Source of the DNA: Nemertoderma westbladi
Lineage: Eukaryota; Xenacoelomorpha; Nemertodermatida; Nemertodermatidae
Assembly (NCBI GenBank): GCA_032718475.1
Contig: JAUCBJ010009040.1
Coordinates: forward strand, 1 to 64,000
Direction of reading: 5' to 3'
DNA: 64,000 nt
Part shown: piece by piece, positions 47,215 through 60,290 of the stretch
Layout of the letters: each line of letters begins with the position of its first letter
Position numbering within the stretch: position 1 is the stretch's first letter
The notes under the pieces: model-generated
Databases searched by the model: none
Told to the model about the DNA's origin: nothing
The model's input: only the letters and a program-made list of their open reading frames with translations
Translations under genes and position numbers: made by a program

Positions 47215-48740
47215 TTAGTCTTTCTTACACAGACGGCGTTTACGCAGTTTTTTGAGGCTAGCAAGAGTCCTTTTCTCTTTGGGGCGAGCCACTTTACTAG
47301 GAGGGCTATAAATCCTGGGTGAAGGGTGCAATATGATTGCATCAGAAGGTGTAGGATTATGGTCGGGGTATCCGCCGTTTCGATATGCTTCTCCTCGAGC
47401 TGATTTTCCTCCGCTCGTAGCTGGATACGTTCATCCAAAAACTCTCGCAGAGAATGGGGTTGTCTAAGTTCGATATCTTCTTAGAGATTCTGGATTTCAC
47501 AATCGAACTGAGATAAAGACAATTCGTTTATCGCTTGGACTTGCTGTTACAACTTACGTTTATCTGAACAAACGCAGGTTTCCTTTCTGATCTTTGTAGA
47601 ATAGCGTTTAACTCGTTTGGTACAACGTTCTCCGCCACTTTGGTGACAGGTTATATCGTGTTAAGCCGGGACGGGACGATGGTAAGGGTTAAACGGCGAT
47701 ATTAAATGTCCGCGTCCCAATCCGGCTAGGTAGAATGGGCTAGTATCTAGGAAGCCCACAACTGGGGTGCCACCGACTAATTGTTCAGGTAACACTAGAT
47801 CTTTGAGCAGTGAGTACAGCTCGGGAGGATCCGTCATACTAATAGGATCAAGAGTCTGAAGTCTCACTAGGGAATGAGGAGTTCTGATCGAGTATTCCGA
47901 AACTCTGATCATTGGTTTATTTAAGGATCGTCTGAGTCGAATGAGCGTAGGTGATACATCGAACAAGTTTCGCTCGAAACTCCCGTAAGTATAGCGAGTA
48001 AAACCGTGTTTAAAGCAACGTCTCCGCGGATGTTTATGTCTTTCCGTTTGTTGGTTGGGTCTTGGGCATTCATCGCAATAATACCAAAAACGCACGTCTT
48101 GTAGGGGAAACGCGAGTGATCTTTCTCCAGCTTACAATATTCCTCCATCCGTTCGAAGCTATCCGGTACAACAGGTAGCGATCGATCGGCGGTAAGATAC
48201 ATCATAGTGGAATAGAGCCGTTTGAGTTCTACCATGCGGTCATGATGTATACCTTGAGGATATCGAGTTTCTAGATTCTGTTGACTGGTAATATCGAGAT
48301 AGGTTTCTCTCAAGAATTCCAGGTATTTGGTGGAGTCGCTGCATTTATCCGGCTCTTCGACATCTGCACTTTCGAGTCGGTTTCGAATAGAATTTTCGTG
48401 TTCGAGTCTCAGTTTATCGTTCCGCTTCCGCTGGGTATGATATTTAAATAAACCATTTCCCTTTGGTGTCTATATCGTTCGTATCGTGTAGGTCGATAGG
48501 ATGACCAGTAGTTAAGAAGTCCATATACGTACCATTACGATGCGTATAGCGAGCGGTGAATTTTCTACAGTCTAACCCACGCGCAAGTTGCTCCCGGGAC
48601 ATTGGCGGTTAGATATAACGACCATCGTCCTCCGTAGTAGTTGGACCAGCGTCGCCGCGTATCAAGCTATCAACAAACGCTTGTAAAGGTAGAGTATATC
48701 GTTCCCTGATACCAAGATCATCTTCTATCAACTCAATCAT
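47215..48740 (-). pseudogene. ORF-X, copy 2
   Basis: The second copy of the unrecognised gene, starting at the ATG rc 48740 (MIELIEDDLGIRERYT-like) and ending at KKD-stop near 47215. A TAA-type stop near 48612 and several shifts break it. A segment absent from copy 1 is kept here (about 48313-48120), including RLYSTMMYLTADRSLPVV. In one frame the following part has a CDEC...H.H....C..H pattern (about 48085-48000) that might bind zinc. The Glu-rich coil and the basic end are shared with copy 1. Conservation of these parts in two sublineages supports a former protein function. Confidence 0.55.
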
Positions 48741-50398
48741 ATCTGCTATATAAGTTTATCCATATTATAATCGCGTTTACTATTTAGGCGAGCGGGCGTC
48801 GCTGCCTACCCCTCTCTGCCCCCGGACAGTGCGAGATCCTCAGCGCTGGTGTACTTTCGCCGATGTGCCTATCGCCAACGTCGTAGCTGCACAACGACTA
48901 CAACAACCAGCACGAGCCACTCCACCGTCCGTCCCAAAGGCTTAGATATACTTCAGGTTCTTACTGGAGAGTTAGGGTTACTTTCACAATTGCGACTCGC
49001 TACTGTAAACACACCTTAGTAGTAACATTCACCTACAAACGCACAAATTCCACGTAACTGTCACAAATTGTACACATTCTATCACACATTCGGGTCATTT
49101 GTCTGTTAGTCAAGTGCCTTCCAGAATGTCACGTTGTTATTATGTATCCTTGGATACTAGCGGTGTGCTATTTATTCCGTATGCTATTCAATACGCAAGC
49201 CCTTTATTGTTCTTTTAACTCACTTCTAATTCTAGCGTGGTTGTTGCCATGGTGACATTATGGAAAGCTAGCGGTAGAATTAGGGTAATTCTCATGCATA
49301 CAGATCTGGGATGCTATTTAATAGTAATTCTTTAATTGTCAATATCCTCTCTATATATGATTTTATGAATTTTATCGGCTATTGACTATACATTGGAGAT
49401 TCTCATACACAAATACACTTAATATAGTGAATCTCCGCTCCCATGATCTATTAATTAATGGAATTTTGGGAATGTTATAAATTGTATAAAATTGCAATTT
49501 ATTAAATTCATTAAAGTATGAATTTAAATTTATTCCCTGAAATTTTATTATTTGATAGTTAAATTGACACAATTTGATTCCAGAGCAGGTCTGGGGACAT
49601 AGGATCCTTAATTCTATGAAAATTGTCTTTTAAGAGTATCGGTAAGTGCTACGATATCTTAATCGACTAGAATTGTTAAAGGATCTGAATTTTACAGATT
49701 TTGATTTATAGATTTGTAAATATTAAATAATTAATATTTGAGATGGGCACCAATTTATTCCAGAACTTGTCTGGGGACGTTAACCACTGATTCTAGAATT
49801 TTGTCTTTCAAGTATATCGTTGGGTGACGCGATATCTTAATCGACTAGAATTGCAGATGGTCAAAGGGTTTAACAGATTTATTTTGCGTTATACGCTACT
49901 GTTAAAGGGACATCACGCTACTATATGTATTATTTAATATACGGTATGAGAGCAATATCGCACGAAGCAATGTCAGTGTGAAGAGGCAAGTCGTTTCCAA
50001 GGTCTACCCAGAGCTTGGTTTAGCCGAGACACGAGGAGCTGAACTTTGCATTCCTAATACTCTGCCTACCAATAATACTTGAATATAGTAGTGGCTTTAT
50101 TGTACTTTAATAAGTACGGACATTTCATCTTACTGTAGTTACGTATTCGTAATGTAATACGGGCAGCAAGGAAAGAGAAAAAGAATTATTTCTCGCCGTC
50201 GCACTAAATATAATATATAAGTAATTAAGTAATAAACACTAATATATTGCACTAATCTACTAAATAATCACTAAATAACATTCTACTAAATAAAATTAAA
50301 GAAAACGATTATAATAAAATTACATAATAATACATACATAATATAAAATAATAAAATAAATATAAAATAATGTAGTCACACACCCACTCCGTATGTTG
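48741..50398 (-). other. Non-coding stretch after pol, element 2
   Basis: It corresponds to 34229-35695 of copy 1. A segment of about 177 bp containing CGATATCTTAATCGACTAGAATTG occurs twice (near 49655 and 49835) but once in copy 1. This accounts for part of the extra length. No gene is seen. Confidence 0.6.
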
Positions 50399-53300
50399 TT
50401 ACGTTATGGAGTCCCTAGATATTTGTTGGATTAGGGAGGTGGTCGTGGGAAGAGTATCTTGCCTTCCATAGTTTCCGGACAGTTTTCGGTCTCTTTCCGG
50501 TAAACATAAACGACCAGCTGGGCGATTGAGTGGTTGTGTTACTTTCTCCGCTCCCTTGGCCTGTCTAATCTTCGCCGGGTTAAGATGGGGAGGCCATTCA
50601 TCTTCTTTACTTAGGAAGTCGGGTTCACCTAACCAGTCTGGAGTATCTGTAAGTTCTTGAGGAGTTGCTCCTCTGGAGGCGATGTCGGCTAGATTGATCG
50701 TCTCGGGGCAATGTCTCCATTGATCTACATTGGAGTTGATGTTGTCATTATCTGAGGAGTATGGTGTTCCCTCAGTTGGGTCGTCAACTTCACTGCTCTC
50801 CACTTCTCGTTCACTTAATTGATATACCTGTTCTTTTGGTAATCTTTCCATAAGAGTTCTACGAGAAGGGCCAGTAAAGTACCAACCTACTCTAGTTCTT
50901 CCTGCATAAACTTGTAGAGGTTGCGGTTGAGCAGGCCGTTTCTCCAATGTCTCGAGCGCTTCATGCGCATTTTGACCGATGAGTATTTGGACTCCAGGGT
51001 AATCGGTGTTGAATCTAGGTATTTCAAATTGCTGGGTGAAATCGTTCTCATCCCAGTTGTAAGGTTCCACTTGGCTGGTCGCGAAGTTCTTTATCGCTAA
51101 CATTTTTACTGACCTTATGCTGTGTTCTCCTAGTTCATCCTGGGGGGTGGACAACGCACCTACATAATAATCTGCGATTACTGTAGATTTCCAAACCTGC
51201 ATAATTCCTGACATGTTTAGCTTGGTTCGGAACTTGGGTTGTCCAGCAAAGATGTCTTCGGCTAGTTCTTTGTCGATGAATGTTCCTGTACTACTGGAGT
51301 CAAGGAGGGCGTTCACTACATAACTCCTTTTAGGTCCGTGGACCCTTACCTGTACTACAGGAAATTCTCGGATTCCTACATTGGAAGGTGGTGCTTTCCA
51401 AGATGGTTGTCTGTCAGAAGTAGTTAGTGGGGGCTCGCTGTCGGTGTCTTTTTCATACGTAAGTGCTCGATACACTGCGGTATTTGTTAGGTAACAGGAT
51501 TCGTTTTCGTCGGAGAATTCGTCCGTATAGAATCCTTCCATCTCAGAATATTGGTCAGTGTCGTTCACATCACTGAATTGGACATGTAGTTTGGACTCAC
51601 TTACCTGACTCGGGCTGTTTCGTTCGAATTCCGTGTGCAACAAGATATGATGTTTTGCGCCGCACTTTGCACACCTTACGTCGGAGTAACAGGTTCGCCG
51701 TTGGTGTCCTCGTCTGAGGCAATTATAACACAACCGCTTATCCCACATGACTTCACGTCTGTCCTTTAGTGATTTCCTCAGGAATTCATCACACGCACTT
51801 AAACGGTGGGGCCCATCGCACAGCACACATTTGGGCTTGATGTTACTTACTTTAACATGTGCTGTGTGGTGCACGTTCGTTCTTTCCTCGGGTTTTCTCA
51901 CCTGAATTCTCTTGGGAGACGTAGGAGGAGTTTTTCTTACCTGTTCTCTCCTGTCATTGGTTCGAGACTTGAATTTACTTACCTGGTCTTTAGGCGTTTT
52001 ATTGACATAATAAGATCTTTCAGTGTCTTTCCCGCTATCCTCTCCTTGAGAAGTCTGGCTTTCGCCGTCGTCTGTATAACACACTGGTGTTACCCTTCTC
52101 CTAGAAACGGGTTTCTCACTTACCTTGTTTTCCAGTGTCTTCTCTCTGGACTGCCTTAGGAGCTGTAATTTCACTTCTCCATCTAAGAATGACATGAGAT
52201 CAGCCATGTTAGGGTCTCGTCGTTGTTGTTCCATCATATATAACACTTTCTTGTCCCAGCGTGTACCTACTCCACCCTTGGGCAAAGTAGATGCTAAGGC
52301 TCCTACAACCATAGAATTCTGGTATTCATGAGACTTACCTAACCAATCTAGCTGTCTACAGATCTCCTGAATTTCGTCGGAAAACTCTATAATCCCGCTG
52401 CTAAGAAACTTTCGGGGCGCCATTAATTTTGCATACAAATACCTAGCTATGTTAGTCCTATTACCATACCTGATGTTTATTGTATCCCAAACTTGTCTTA
52501 ATCCATCTGGATGTCCAATAAACTTTAACGCCATTAACTTGGGAGATCCCTCCAAGCACTCGATGAGGAATCTAAGCTTTTCTCCGTTAGATAACACGGA
52601 GTTCTGTATGTTATCTTTGTAATATTCATTAAAAGGTAACCATTTCATCTCATCTCCATTGAACTTGACGATCTCTCCCATCTTTACCGCTTGACGGGCT
52701 TCGGTTCTAGCCATTTGACGCGTAAAACTTTCTTGGGCCATCGTATTATTTAATATCGAGTTATCGGTATATAAATTTCTCGGATTATGATCCGGTCTAT
52801 AGGGAATATCATTATCAACAGGTCTATAATTACTCTTAATAGGGTTCACTATAGGAGTTTCTACTTCGCTAGCAGTATAGATGCGTGTAGGCTCCACACC
52901 TTGCGCATGAGATACTTCAGACCTAACAGGTTGACACATTGTTACGGGGGGTGTTGGTATACCCTTTTGTGTATTTACTAATTTATCGCGTTCTAGCGCG
53001 ATACTTTGCTGCACTTCTTGCAACTCTAATCTACTTTCCCTTACTGTGCCCTTGAATTGCTGAACGGTCTCCTGCATCTGTCCGAGCAGGAGATCCATCC
53101 CCCGTCGTCTCTCATCCACCCATTCAACCGCCGAAGCGGGATTCGCCAACGTTGTAGCAGGCGGACGAGGGACAACGGGCGACAAATCATGAATATTTCG
53201 CTCGGAGTCCAGGGCATGAACTGTCTCATGGGCTGTTCTGCTGGGCACAGGTAGCTTAGTGCTGTGCAAAGGGAATTGAGAGGTAGGTTCAGGGAGTACA

Positions 53301-54436
53301 GGTGTCTCTACGACCGAAAGGGTGGCTTCGGGAACAGGCCTAATTATTTCAGGCTCATCTACTATAGTAGGGAGTCTTTCTATTGTAATTATTTGGTCTG
53401 TGGGTTCTGTACTACCTAAGTTGGTGTTATTTAGTTGCCTTCTAACAGCTGGTGGCAAATCAGGCAATTTCTGACGGTGGAATGTTCTTTTACGTCTGCT
53501 TATGTGAGATCTATTTCCTTTGCCTTCAGTATCGGTGGTATCGCCTTCCTCAGATGATGTATATCCCTGTCTTTTGGGAGTAGATCGATTCATCATCTGC
53601 ATATTACTAGCTGTTAACTGTTTATTTATGCAGTCTTGATTCTCCTGAATATTTTCCAATTCTAATTGGGCGATCTCTTCAGCCGCTATCCGTTCTGCTT
53701 CTGCCGCTGCCATTGCCGCTTTTCTTTCCATTTCAGCTGCTTTTCTTTTCGCTTCTGCCTCTGCCGCTGCCGCTTTTCTTTTCGCTTCCGCTTCTGTCTC
53801 TGCCGCTGCCGCTGCCGCTTTTCTTTCCATTTCGGCTGCTTTACTTTCCTCTTCGGCTGCTTTCCTTTCGGCTTCTGCAGCTGCTACTGCTGCTTTCTTT
53901 CTGTCTTCTATGCGTTTTTTCTTCACCCTTTCTTCTTGGTCTCTAGCGATGCGGAGTTGTTCATCGAATTTAGCTTGGTTCGCCGCTAACCTATCCACAT
54001 CAATTGCGTCCAACACACGCTGGGCTCCTTCACTATTAGGGCTAAGTCCATCTAGCCTTCTCCTCAACTCTTCATCTCCCAAAAAACGCTGATAGTCTGA
54101 CAGATAGATGTCAATGGCATCCCTCTTATGCGGTTTCTCTGCCGTCGCTTCACTTTCCACTTGGGAAAAAGTAGCGTCTGTTGATTCTCCATGGGTTGAG
54201 CGCTCCTCCAGCTGAGCTTTCCACTGAGCTGTTCCTTGAACCTGGAGACTCACCCGTTGAAACCAAGTCTTTACGGCAACTTGCAACGACGTGTCTTGTC
54301 TTCTTTTAGAAGCCTCCTCAAAGGCTGATAAGATTAGCCTGATTCGTAGAATTCTTTCTCTAACTTGATAAAGCAGTTGTCCCTGCTCTTGAGGTCCTTG
54401 GGGTTGTTGAAACAGTTGTTTTTCTACTCGCTCCAT
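50399..54436 (-). pseudogene. BEL/Pao Gag-protease frame, pol-deleted, copy 2
   Basis: A single open frame of 1,345 codons. In order it holds a charged Ala-rich helix with KAAEMERKAA units (about 53920-53680), a linker, and the DUF1759-type Gag core (about 52650-52150). Three cysteine motifs follow, including CYNCLRRGHQRRTC (about 51820-51640), and a protease region. The protease motif reads LLDSSSTGTFID instead of LLDSGS, so the conserved Gly after Asp-Ser is lost. After TPYSSDNDNI the frame jumps to the RNase H/integrase junction (DQWRHCPETINLADIASRGA) and then, after GAEKV, to the far C-terminus. These deletions of about 1.8 and 1.7 kb remove RT and integrase yet keep the frame. Confidence 0.9.
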
Positions 54437-55051
54437 AGAGCTGAAGAATCCCTATGCGTATCCGGCTGCGGACCTCTTCCACACAGCTGGATCGGTGGTC
54501 TCCTTGGCTACTCCCATCCGGTGTATGTCTTCCCAGGCAGCTTCTGATAAATCAAACGGGAGTCCGGGTCCGGGGAAGTTCCATTGCGACTCGACCATAG
54601 ACTTCAGTTCTTCCCTTGTGTATCCCTCATAACTATCTTTAGTTAATCGCTTACTTCTCGCCCAATCGATCTGGTGTTCTTCCACCGCGATCAATAACCT
54701 AGTGAGTACGGCTGCAGGAAGGATGAGAAGGGGATCCGAATAAACCGCATCCGTCATCCTTGCTCCGCGCTCGGGTGTCAGCTCTACAGTATCTTCACTA
54801 CTGGAGCTGTCGGGCCGCTGAGAAATAAGTTCTTGGCTCGCGGGTTGTTGCTGTTCCGCTGCTTCTTGGTCCCGCTTGACCTGAGCTCGAGTGCCTATGA
54901 TAGACCTACGGTGTTGGACTAGCCTAGGGTCTGAGATTACTACAGTAGGGATGGCCTTTCTTACAGCAGGAGGTGACTTAGACTTGGATCTAGGATGTTC
55001 TATACTTGGATCTGGGTCACTGATCTTTTTAAGACACTTTCTGACAGTCAT
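54437..55051 (-). pseudogene. Gag N-terminal extension, copy 2
   Basis: This is the upstream part of the same reading frame, separated from the 1,345-codon frame by one TAG at about 54451-54449. It matches residues of copy 1 such as SDPRLVQHRRSIIGTRAQVKRDQEA and the WEDIHRMGV segment. The start codon used by copy 1 is ATT here (near 55102), so translation would have to begin at the ATG at 55051, 17 codons further in. Confidence 0.8.
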
Positions 55052-55102
55052 TCTAACACTATCTAGGAGACTATCCGACAGTGATTGGGTTGTGTCAGAA
55101 AT

Positions 55103-57613
55103 GTTTGATTGTACAGTTGAATGCCTACTGCTAGATTACAGTTTAAGCAAGTGTAGTAATTCAGCATTAACTGCTAGCCTAGTAATTAATTACCGATACT
55201 GCTACTCAGTGTAGCGTGATATATATATAATATTAGAATACCGGTATGCTTATAGTATATATAAGTATTATTAGTAACTAGAATTAATTACAGAATACCG
55301 GTATGATTTCAGCCTAAATTTATATATATATAATAGGCCTATCGTGAATACCGGTATACAGCTTACACTTATAATGTATATATATAAGTATAATTACAGA
55401 CTAGAATTAATTACAGAATACTGGTATGATTTCAGCCTAAAATTTATAGAAATAAATATAATAAGCCTATTGTAAATACCGGTATGTCAATTATTTTAGA
55501 ATAATTGAATTTCTGAATTTTAAGGGTTACTTGGTTGCTTTAACTTACTTTATTACCGTTATTTAAGCAGTAGTCCAACTGATATTGAGACCTAATTGTT
55601 GTATGCCAGGCCTACTATTTATAAATCGTTTGAGTTGATTTATAATATATATATAGACCGTTTAATGGGTTTTGTCAATGTTTGAAATAAATGTTATTAT
55701 CTCTGGGGGAGTCACTACACATAAGCTGTGCGCTCTCAGTGGAGTGCTACTTGTTAGACACTAAAACAAATAATTCTAATTTACCTAAGTTACTTAATAC
55801 TACAAATTACGTACAATTTGGGTTGAGATTACAATCTCTAAATAAACACAAAAAATTTAATTACAAATACACAAATACAAATTTTTAGGGTAATTTTACA
55901 AGAAGTCTACTAACCAGCCTAACAAAGGGTTAGAATATCTGGTTATTACAACGGACAGGTTACTACGGTATTTGAAAATAATAAGTAGTAGTAAATATAC
56001 TGCGTTGTCCAGATAGGAAAATACCACCGCCTGACGACCTATAACCGTATCGCTATAGGTACTACGTCAGTGAAGTGCTACTTATTGGACACTAAAACAG
56101 ATAATTCTACTTCCTAAGTTACTTATCTACGAATTACTTACGATACGGGTGAGATTAAATCTCTAATTAAACACAACAAAAATATTACGTACGAAATTTT
56201 ATGGTAATTTTACAGGGAACTACAAACCAGTCTAACAGAGGGTTAGATTTTCTGGTTATTACAATGGACAGGATACTACGGTATTTGAAAATAATAAGTA
56301 GTAGTAAATACACTGTGTTGTCCAGATAGGAAAATACCACCGTCTGACGACCTATAGCCGTATCGCTATAGGTACTACGTTATGTATCACGGAGTGTCCC
56401 TACCTAGAAGTTAATTACCGCGGTCTACCAGAACCAACGTGCCTATTAACCACTTTACAACACAAATATACTGCCTACACTCTAATTACCTTCGGAAAGC
56501 ACTGTACACTAAACCCTAAATTAGGTACGAGTACTTGTACAACAGATAATCAGTAGTTAAAAATACTTGAACAGCTAAAAGAACCACGGCATCTGCTGGA
56601 GTGACCAGTGCACAAAATCACCAGTCTTTACCTACGCCGAGCAGCCCTGATGTAGTACCGGGGTTAGTTTAACTATAACGGTATGTATAACAAACACAAT
56701 TACTGTAGGAATAAACTTGGGGATATAAATGTTGCGAATAATAGCATAAACTCTGAATAATAAATATTACGCTACGCGTACAAACTACTCAAACAAAATG
56801 CAGACCAAATACTGACAGACTACTATCAAGCCTAAACAAACTACGGTATATGCAGACTCCGAAATGATTAGTTAGTATGCGTTCTAACCCAGTAGTACGA
56901 CTTATTCTTTCACAGGGGGTTTACCTCACAGCACTTGAAGCCCCTACTTTCCTAACTTAGCACTTTATCGGACAGATGCTCTACACACACCGAAATTTCC
57001 TCAAACCCAACAACAGCCAGACAACTATCCAGCCTACAAATTATCTAAATAAAATTATACGCTACCCGTACAGACTACACAAACAAAGTACAGACCAAAC
57101 GATGGCAGACTACTATCAAGCCCAAATACACTACAGTATATGCAGACTCCGAAATGATTAGTTAGTATGCGTTCTAACCCAGTAGTACGACTTATTCTTT
57201 CACAGGGGGTTTACCTCACAGCACTTGAAGCCCCTACTTTCCTAACTAGCACTTCATCGGACAGATGCCCTACACACACTGCAATCCGTTCAGACTTAAC
57301 AACAGTTAGACAACAGTCAAGCCTACAAATTATCTGTACAATCTGAGCAGGCTTACACGCCTTCTGCTCAATACTGGCTTACAAATAAATAAAACTTGAC
57401 AGAAATAAGTAAAATCTCAATAAAAAACCAGGGCTGCAGTCCCTGATTAATTATTAAGGCCTACCGATATAATTATCAAAATCGAATAATACTGCTGTAC
57501 CTATACTGTAAGTACCGGTTCGGGTGATCAGGCAGTCAGGCCTACAGGTTTCCGGTCGACCGGTACTTTCGACTTGATTGCTTACGCCGCAATCCAGAAG
57601 CAATATCTGTTAT
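55103..57613 (-). other. Leader of LTR element 2, with two sets of tandem repeats
   Basis: The 5' leader is about 0.4 kb longer than that of copy 1. The 289/295-bp repeat seen in copy 1 is present twice (boundaries near 57335 and 57046), so the tandem arrangement predates the split of the sublineages. A further segment of about 332 bp, containing the GGACACTAAAAC phrase, is duplicated near 55757 and 56087, only in this copy. ACCGGTAT palindromes recur near 55240-55490. No gene is seen. Confidence 0.65.
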
Positions 57614-58769
57614 TGTTTGCGCTTTTAAGACCTTTGACAGTTTAACCTGCCAAATTAGGATGTCTTTTAGATGATATATAGTCTTTAGCCTATGACGAGT
57701 ATTTGATACACTACATTAGCCGAAGCCAGTCTATGCGCAATCATTCACCCGCTGGATATACCCGGGAGACTGAATTCGGAAGCTTAATGATTGATGGTGT
57801 AAGCCTACCGTATTATTCGACTGATCGTAATATATAATCTCTGACAAATATTATTCACTTTTGGGAAATATTAACAGTTCCTTTAGGACATGGCGCTCTA
57901 ATTATGTAAACAGAGTTATGACTTAAACTAGACACAACGAAAAGGCTATAGATTCACGTATATGGCGCATTCTTTAGGAGATGCTTTGTTATCAGTTACA
58001 ATCATACACAATGCTGCACAATACTGCACACCAATCTGCCGACCTTCACTAATTTTAGTCACATACAAAGAGAATAACAGACAATACATGTAGGGCCTAT
58101 AAAATAGCATTAGATTCACTTCAAACCACTTAACATAGGTCGCAATCGTTTATCTGTAACCGGTCTCTCTAACCTTTAGTATATCAAGAAGGTTGGGTGT
58201 CTGACTATTGATCAGTATTCCAAATATAATCTTCCATCAACAAATATAATGAATAACCGACAGCAAAAGCAGTAATGTTAAGTAAGATATGCATGATATG
58301 TTTAGGTAAGATCGTAATTAACTCGATAACAGATATACGTTCTATAATTAAGCCTACTAATGTAAGACTAAAGACTGAAACACGGAGGTGCCAAAAGCTG
58401 GTGTTCTTAGGCTCTGGGCAAAAACATAACACTGAATTGCTGAGTTTCTGTATCCACCTCCAACACAGAGACAAAAAACGCTCTGATTGGTCGACCGAAC
58501 AATGAGAGAACAAAGAAACAAAGAAATGTCGACGTGGCAATATCAGCTGTTAGCCGTCGTCATGGTAGCGACACTGTTTTCAAGAGTATCGAGCTTATTG
58601 CGTCCCGAAATTGCGGATTATGTCCTCTAAAGTACAAATACAGAAGAAATAGCTTTTATGTCCTCTAAAACACCAGTACAGTAAGGACACGGCCTTTTTA
58701 TGCCCAGTAAACCAACTACAGAGTACTTTACGGGGAAAATAACCGGCTAATTACGCAAAAGCTTTTACA
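57614..58769 (-). repeat. 5' LTR of element 2
   Basis: 1,156 bp; differs from its partner at 45978-47136 by about eight substitutions and a 3-base net deletion near 58310. Confidence 0.95.
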
Positions 58770-58774
58770 GCATT

Positions 58775-59748
58775 GATTATTGAACTTTGATTATTACTTT
58801 TATTATTGATTATTGAACGTGCGTTTGGAAATAAGTTCGTGCTACCCTTCCGTGGGTGGTAGATGTCGCGTTTATGTATTGGGGGGATATGGGGGGGGGG
58901 GGGGTGCAGATTAAAAGGGGTGAACACGTACTGTCCCCCTTTCTTTGATTAATTGGTGGTGTGGGATAATCTCTCATAACCTGATTTTGTGATACAGTCG
59001 CACAATTTTAATTTGTATCTCATAACTGGGCCTCGTGCTGCGCGAAGGCCCCACGAACGTGTTTGATTGTTTATACATGACCTACCTTATACAGATTATG
59101 TTTAATTTGTTTACCTTTACTGGAGCCACTGCTTATTAATATTACGAGGTAATCAAATTATTGTCTCATGCTCAGTCGTCAGTCTGACTTGTTGGCAACT
59201 AATTCGAATGTAATTGTTATTATCGATATTCGATTAAGTATTGGAAATTAACACTTCTTATTATAACTGTAATGTACTGTAGTAGAATTTTAGTAGTACT
59301 GTATAAAAACGTTATTGAAACTCTTTGCAATTGCCGTAGCACTGTCGAGTTTGAAGAAAAGGTGCTGGAAGTGTGTGGGTCTTGAGACACATTAGAACTG
59401 GAAGTCAAACAAGTCGTTTCATTCTCTAGCTGGGTTAAATCGTATTTATATATATATACTAACAGGCAATACCCGAGGCATGTTACCCGGTATTTCCCGC
59501 TACCGGCATAGGCCTACTGGCGTACTGGTACCGGTATAGGCCTACTGACGTACCGGTACCCAGTACCGGTACCGAACGTGAATTAAACTTTTCGAAAAGT
59601 GGCCTATAACGACCGCTGGTTAAAGTTATACACACATGCCAAGTTCCAGCGCAATCCCTCCGCCCGTTTTGGAGGAGTTCGAACACACAGAGAGAGAGAG
59701 AGAGAATTTGATTTTTATAGGTATAGATATATAGACAGACACTGGTCT
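58775..59748. other. Gene-free spacer, right side
   Basis: Contains a G-run at 58889-58903 and the phrase GGCCTCGTGCTGCGCGAAGG, whose inverse relative lies near 43078. It also holds a direct repeat of 42605-42665 near 59236-59300, several TACCGGTACC motifs (59525-59575) and an AGAGAGAG run (59690-59704). No supported gene. Confidence 0.5.
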
Positions 59749-60290
59749 TGTAAAGGCTTTTGCGGATCTAGCTAGTCATTTTCCCCGCAAAGTACTCTGT
59801 AGGTGTTTTAGCGGACATAAAAAGCCGTTTTCTTACTGTGTAGGTGTTTTAGTGGACATAAAAAGCCATTTTTCTGTATGTGTACTTTAGCGGACATAAC
59901 AAGCCATTTTATGCCGCAATACGCCAAAATACTCTTAATACAGTGTAGTTCAGATGACGACATCTATCAGCTGATATGTCGATGTGGAGCTTTTGGCTTT
60001 CTTTGTTCAGGCTCACTCGACCAATCAGGGCGATTTTCATTTTATTTGTACAGAAGCCTATGGGAAATCGCGCAATGCATGACGGTCTTTGTTTACCTTT
60101 TTTCCTGAGCCCAGAACATCGGCTTTGGAATTATTCTGTGTTTCAGACTTTAGCCAAACATTAGAACGGCTTTGATCATAGAAACGTATAACTGTTATCT
60201 CAAGTCACAACTCAACATACAACTCAGCCCAGAACATCGACCTTTCACCGCATTATTTTACTGCTATTTACTGTCGGCATGTGGCATGAT
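59749..60290 (+). repeat. Truncated third BEL/Pao LTR
   Basis: It starts TGTAAAGGCTTTTGCGG and follows the element 1 LTR, with the GGACATAA phrases and CTGATATG/CAGCTG context. It runs through TTTACTGCTATTTACTGT and then stops matching. One GGACATAAAAAGCC segment is duplicated near the start. It is a solo-LTR remnant, older and truncated. Confidence 0.75.

Larger units (their letters stand above)
45978..58769 (-). mobile_element. BEL/Pao LTR retroelement, copy 2, pol-deleted (12.8 kb)
   Basis: The element lies on the minus strand. Its 3' LTR is at 45978-47136 and its 5' LTR at 57614-58769, with TG...CA ends and the 5-bp duplication GCATT (45973-45977 and 58770-58774). It follows the same plan as copy 1 but has two large internal deletions that remove RT, most of RNase H and integrase. 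The LTR pair differs at only about eight bases plus a small indel, fewer than in copy 1, so this insertion appears younger. Between copies the LTRs differ much more, indicating separate sublineages. Confidence 0.95.
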
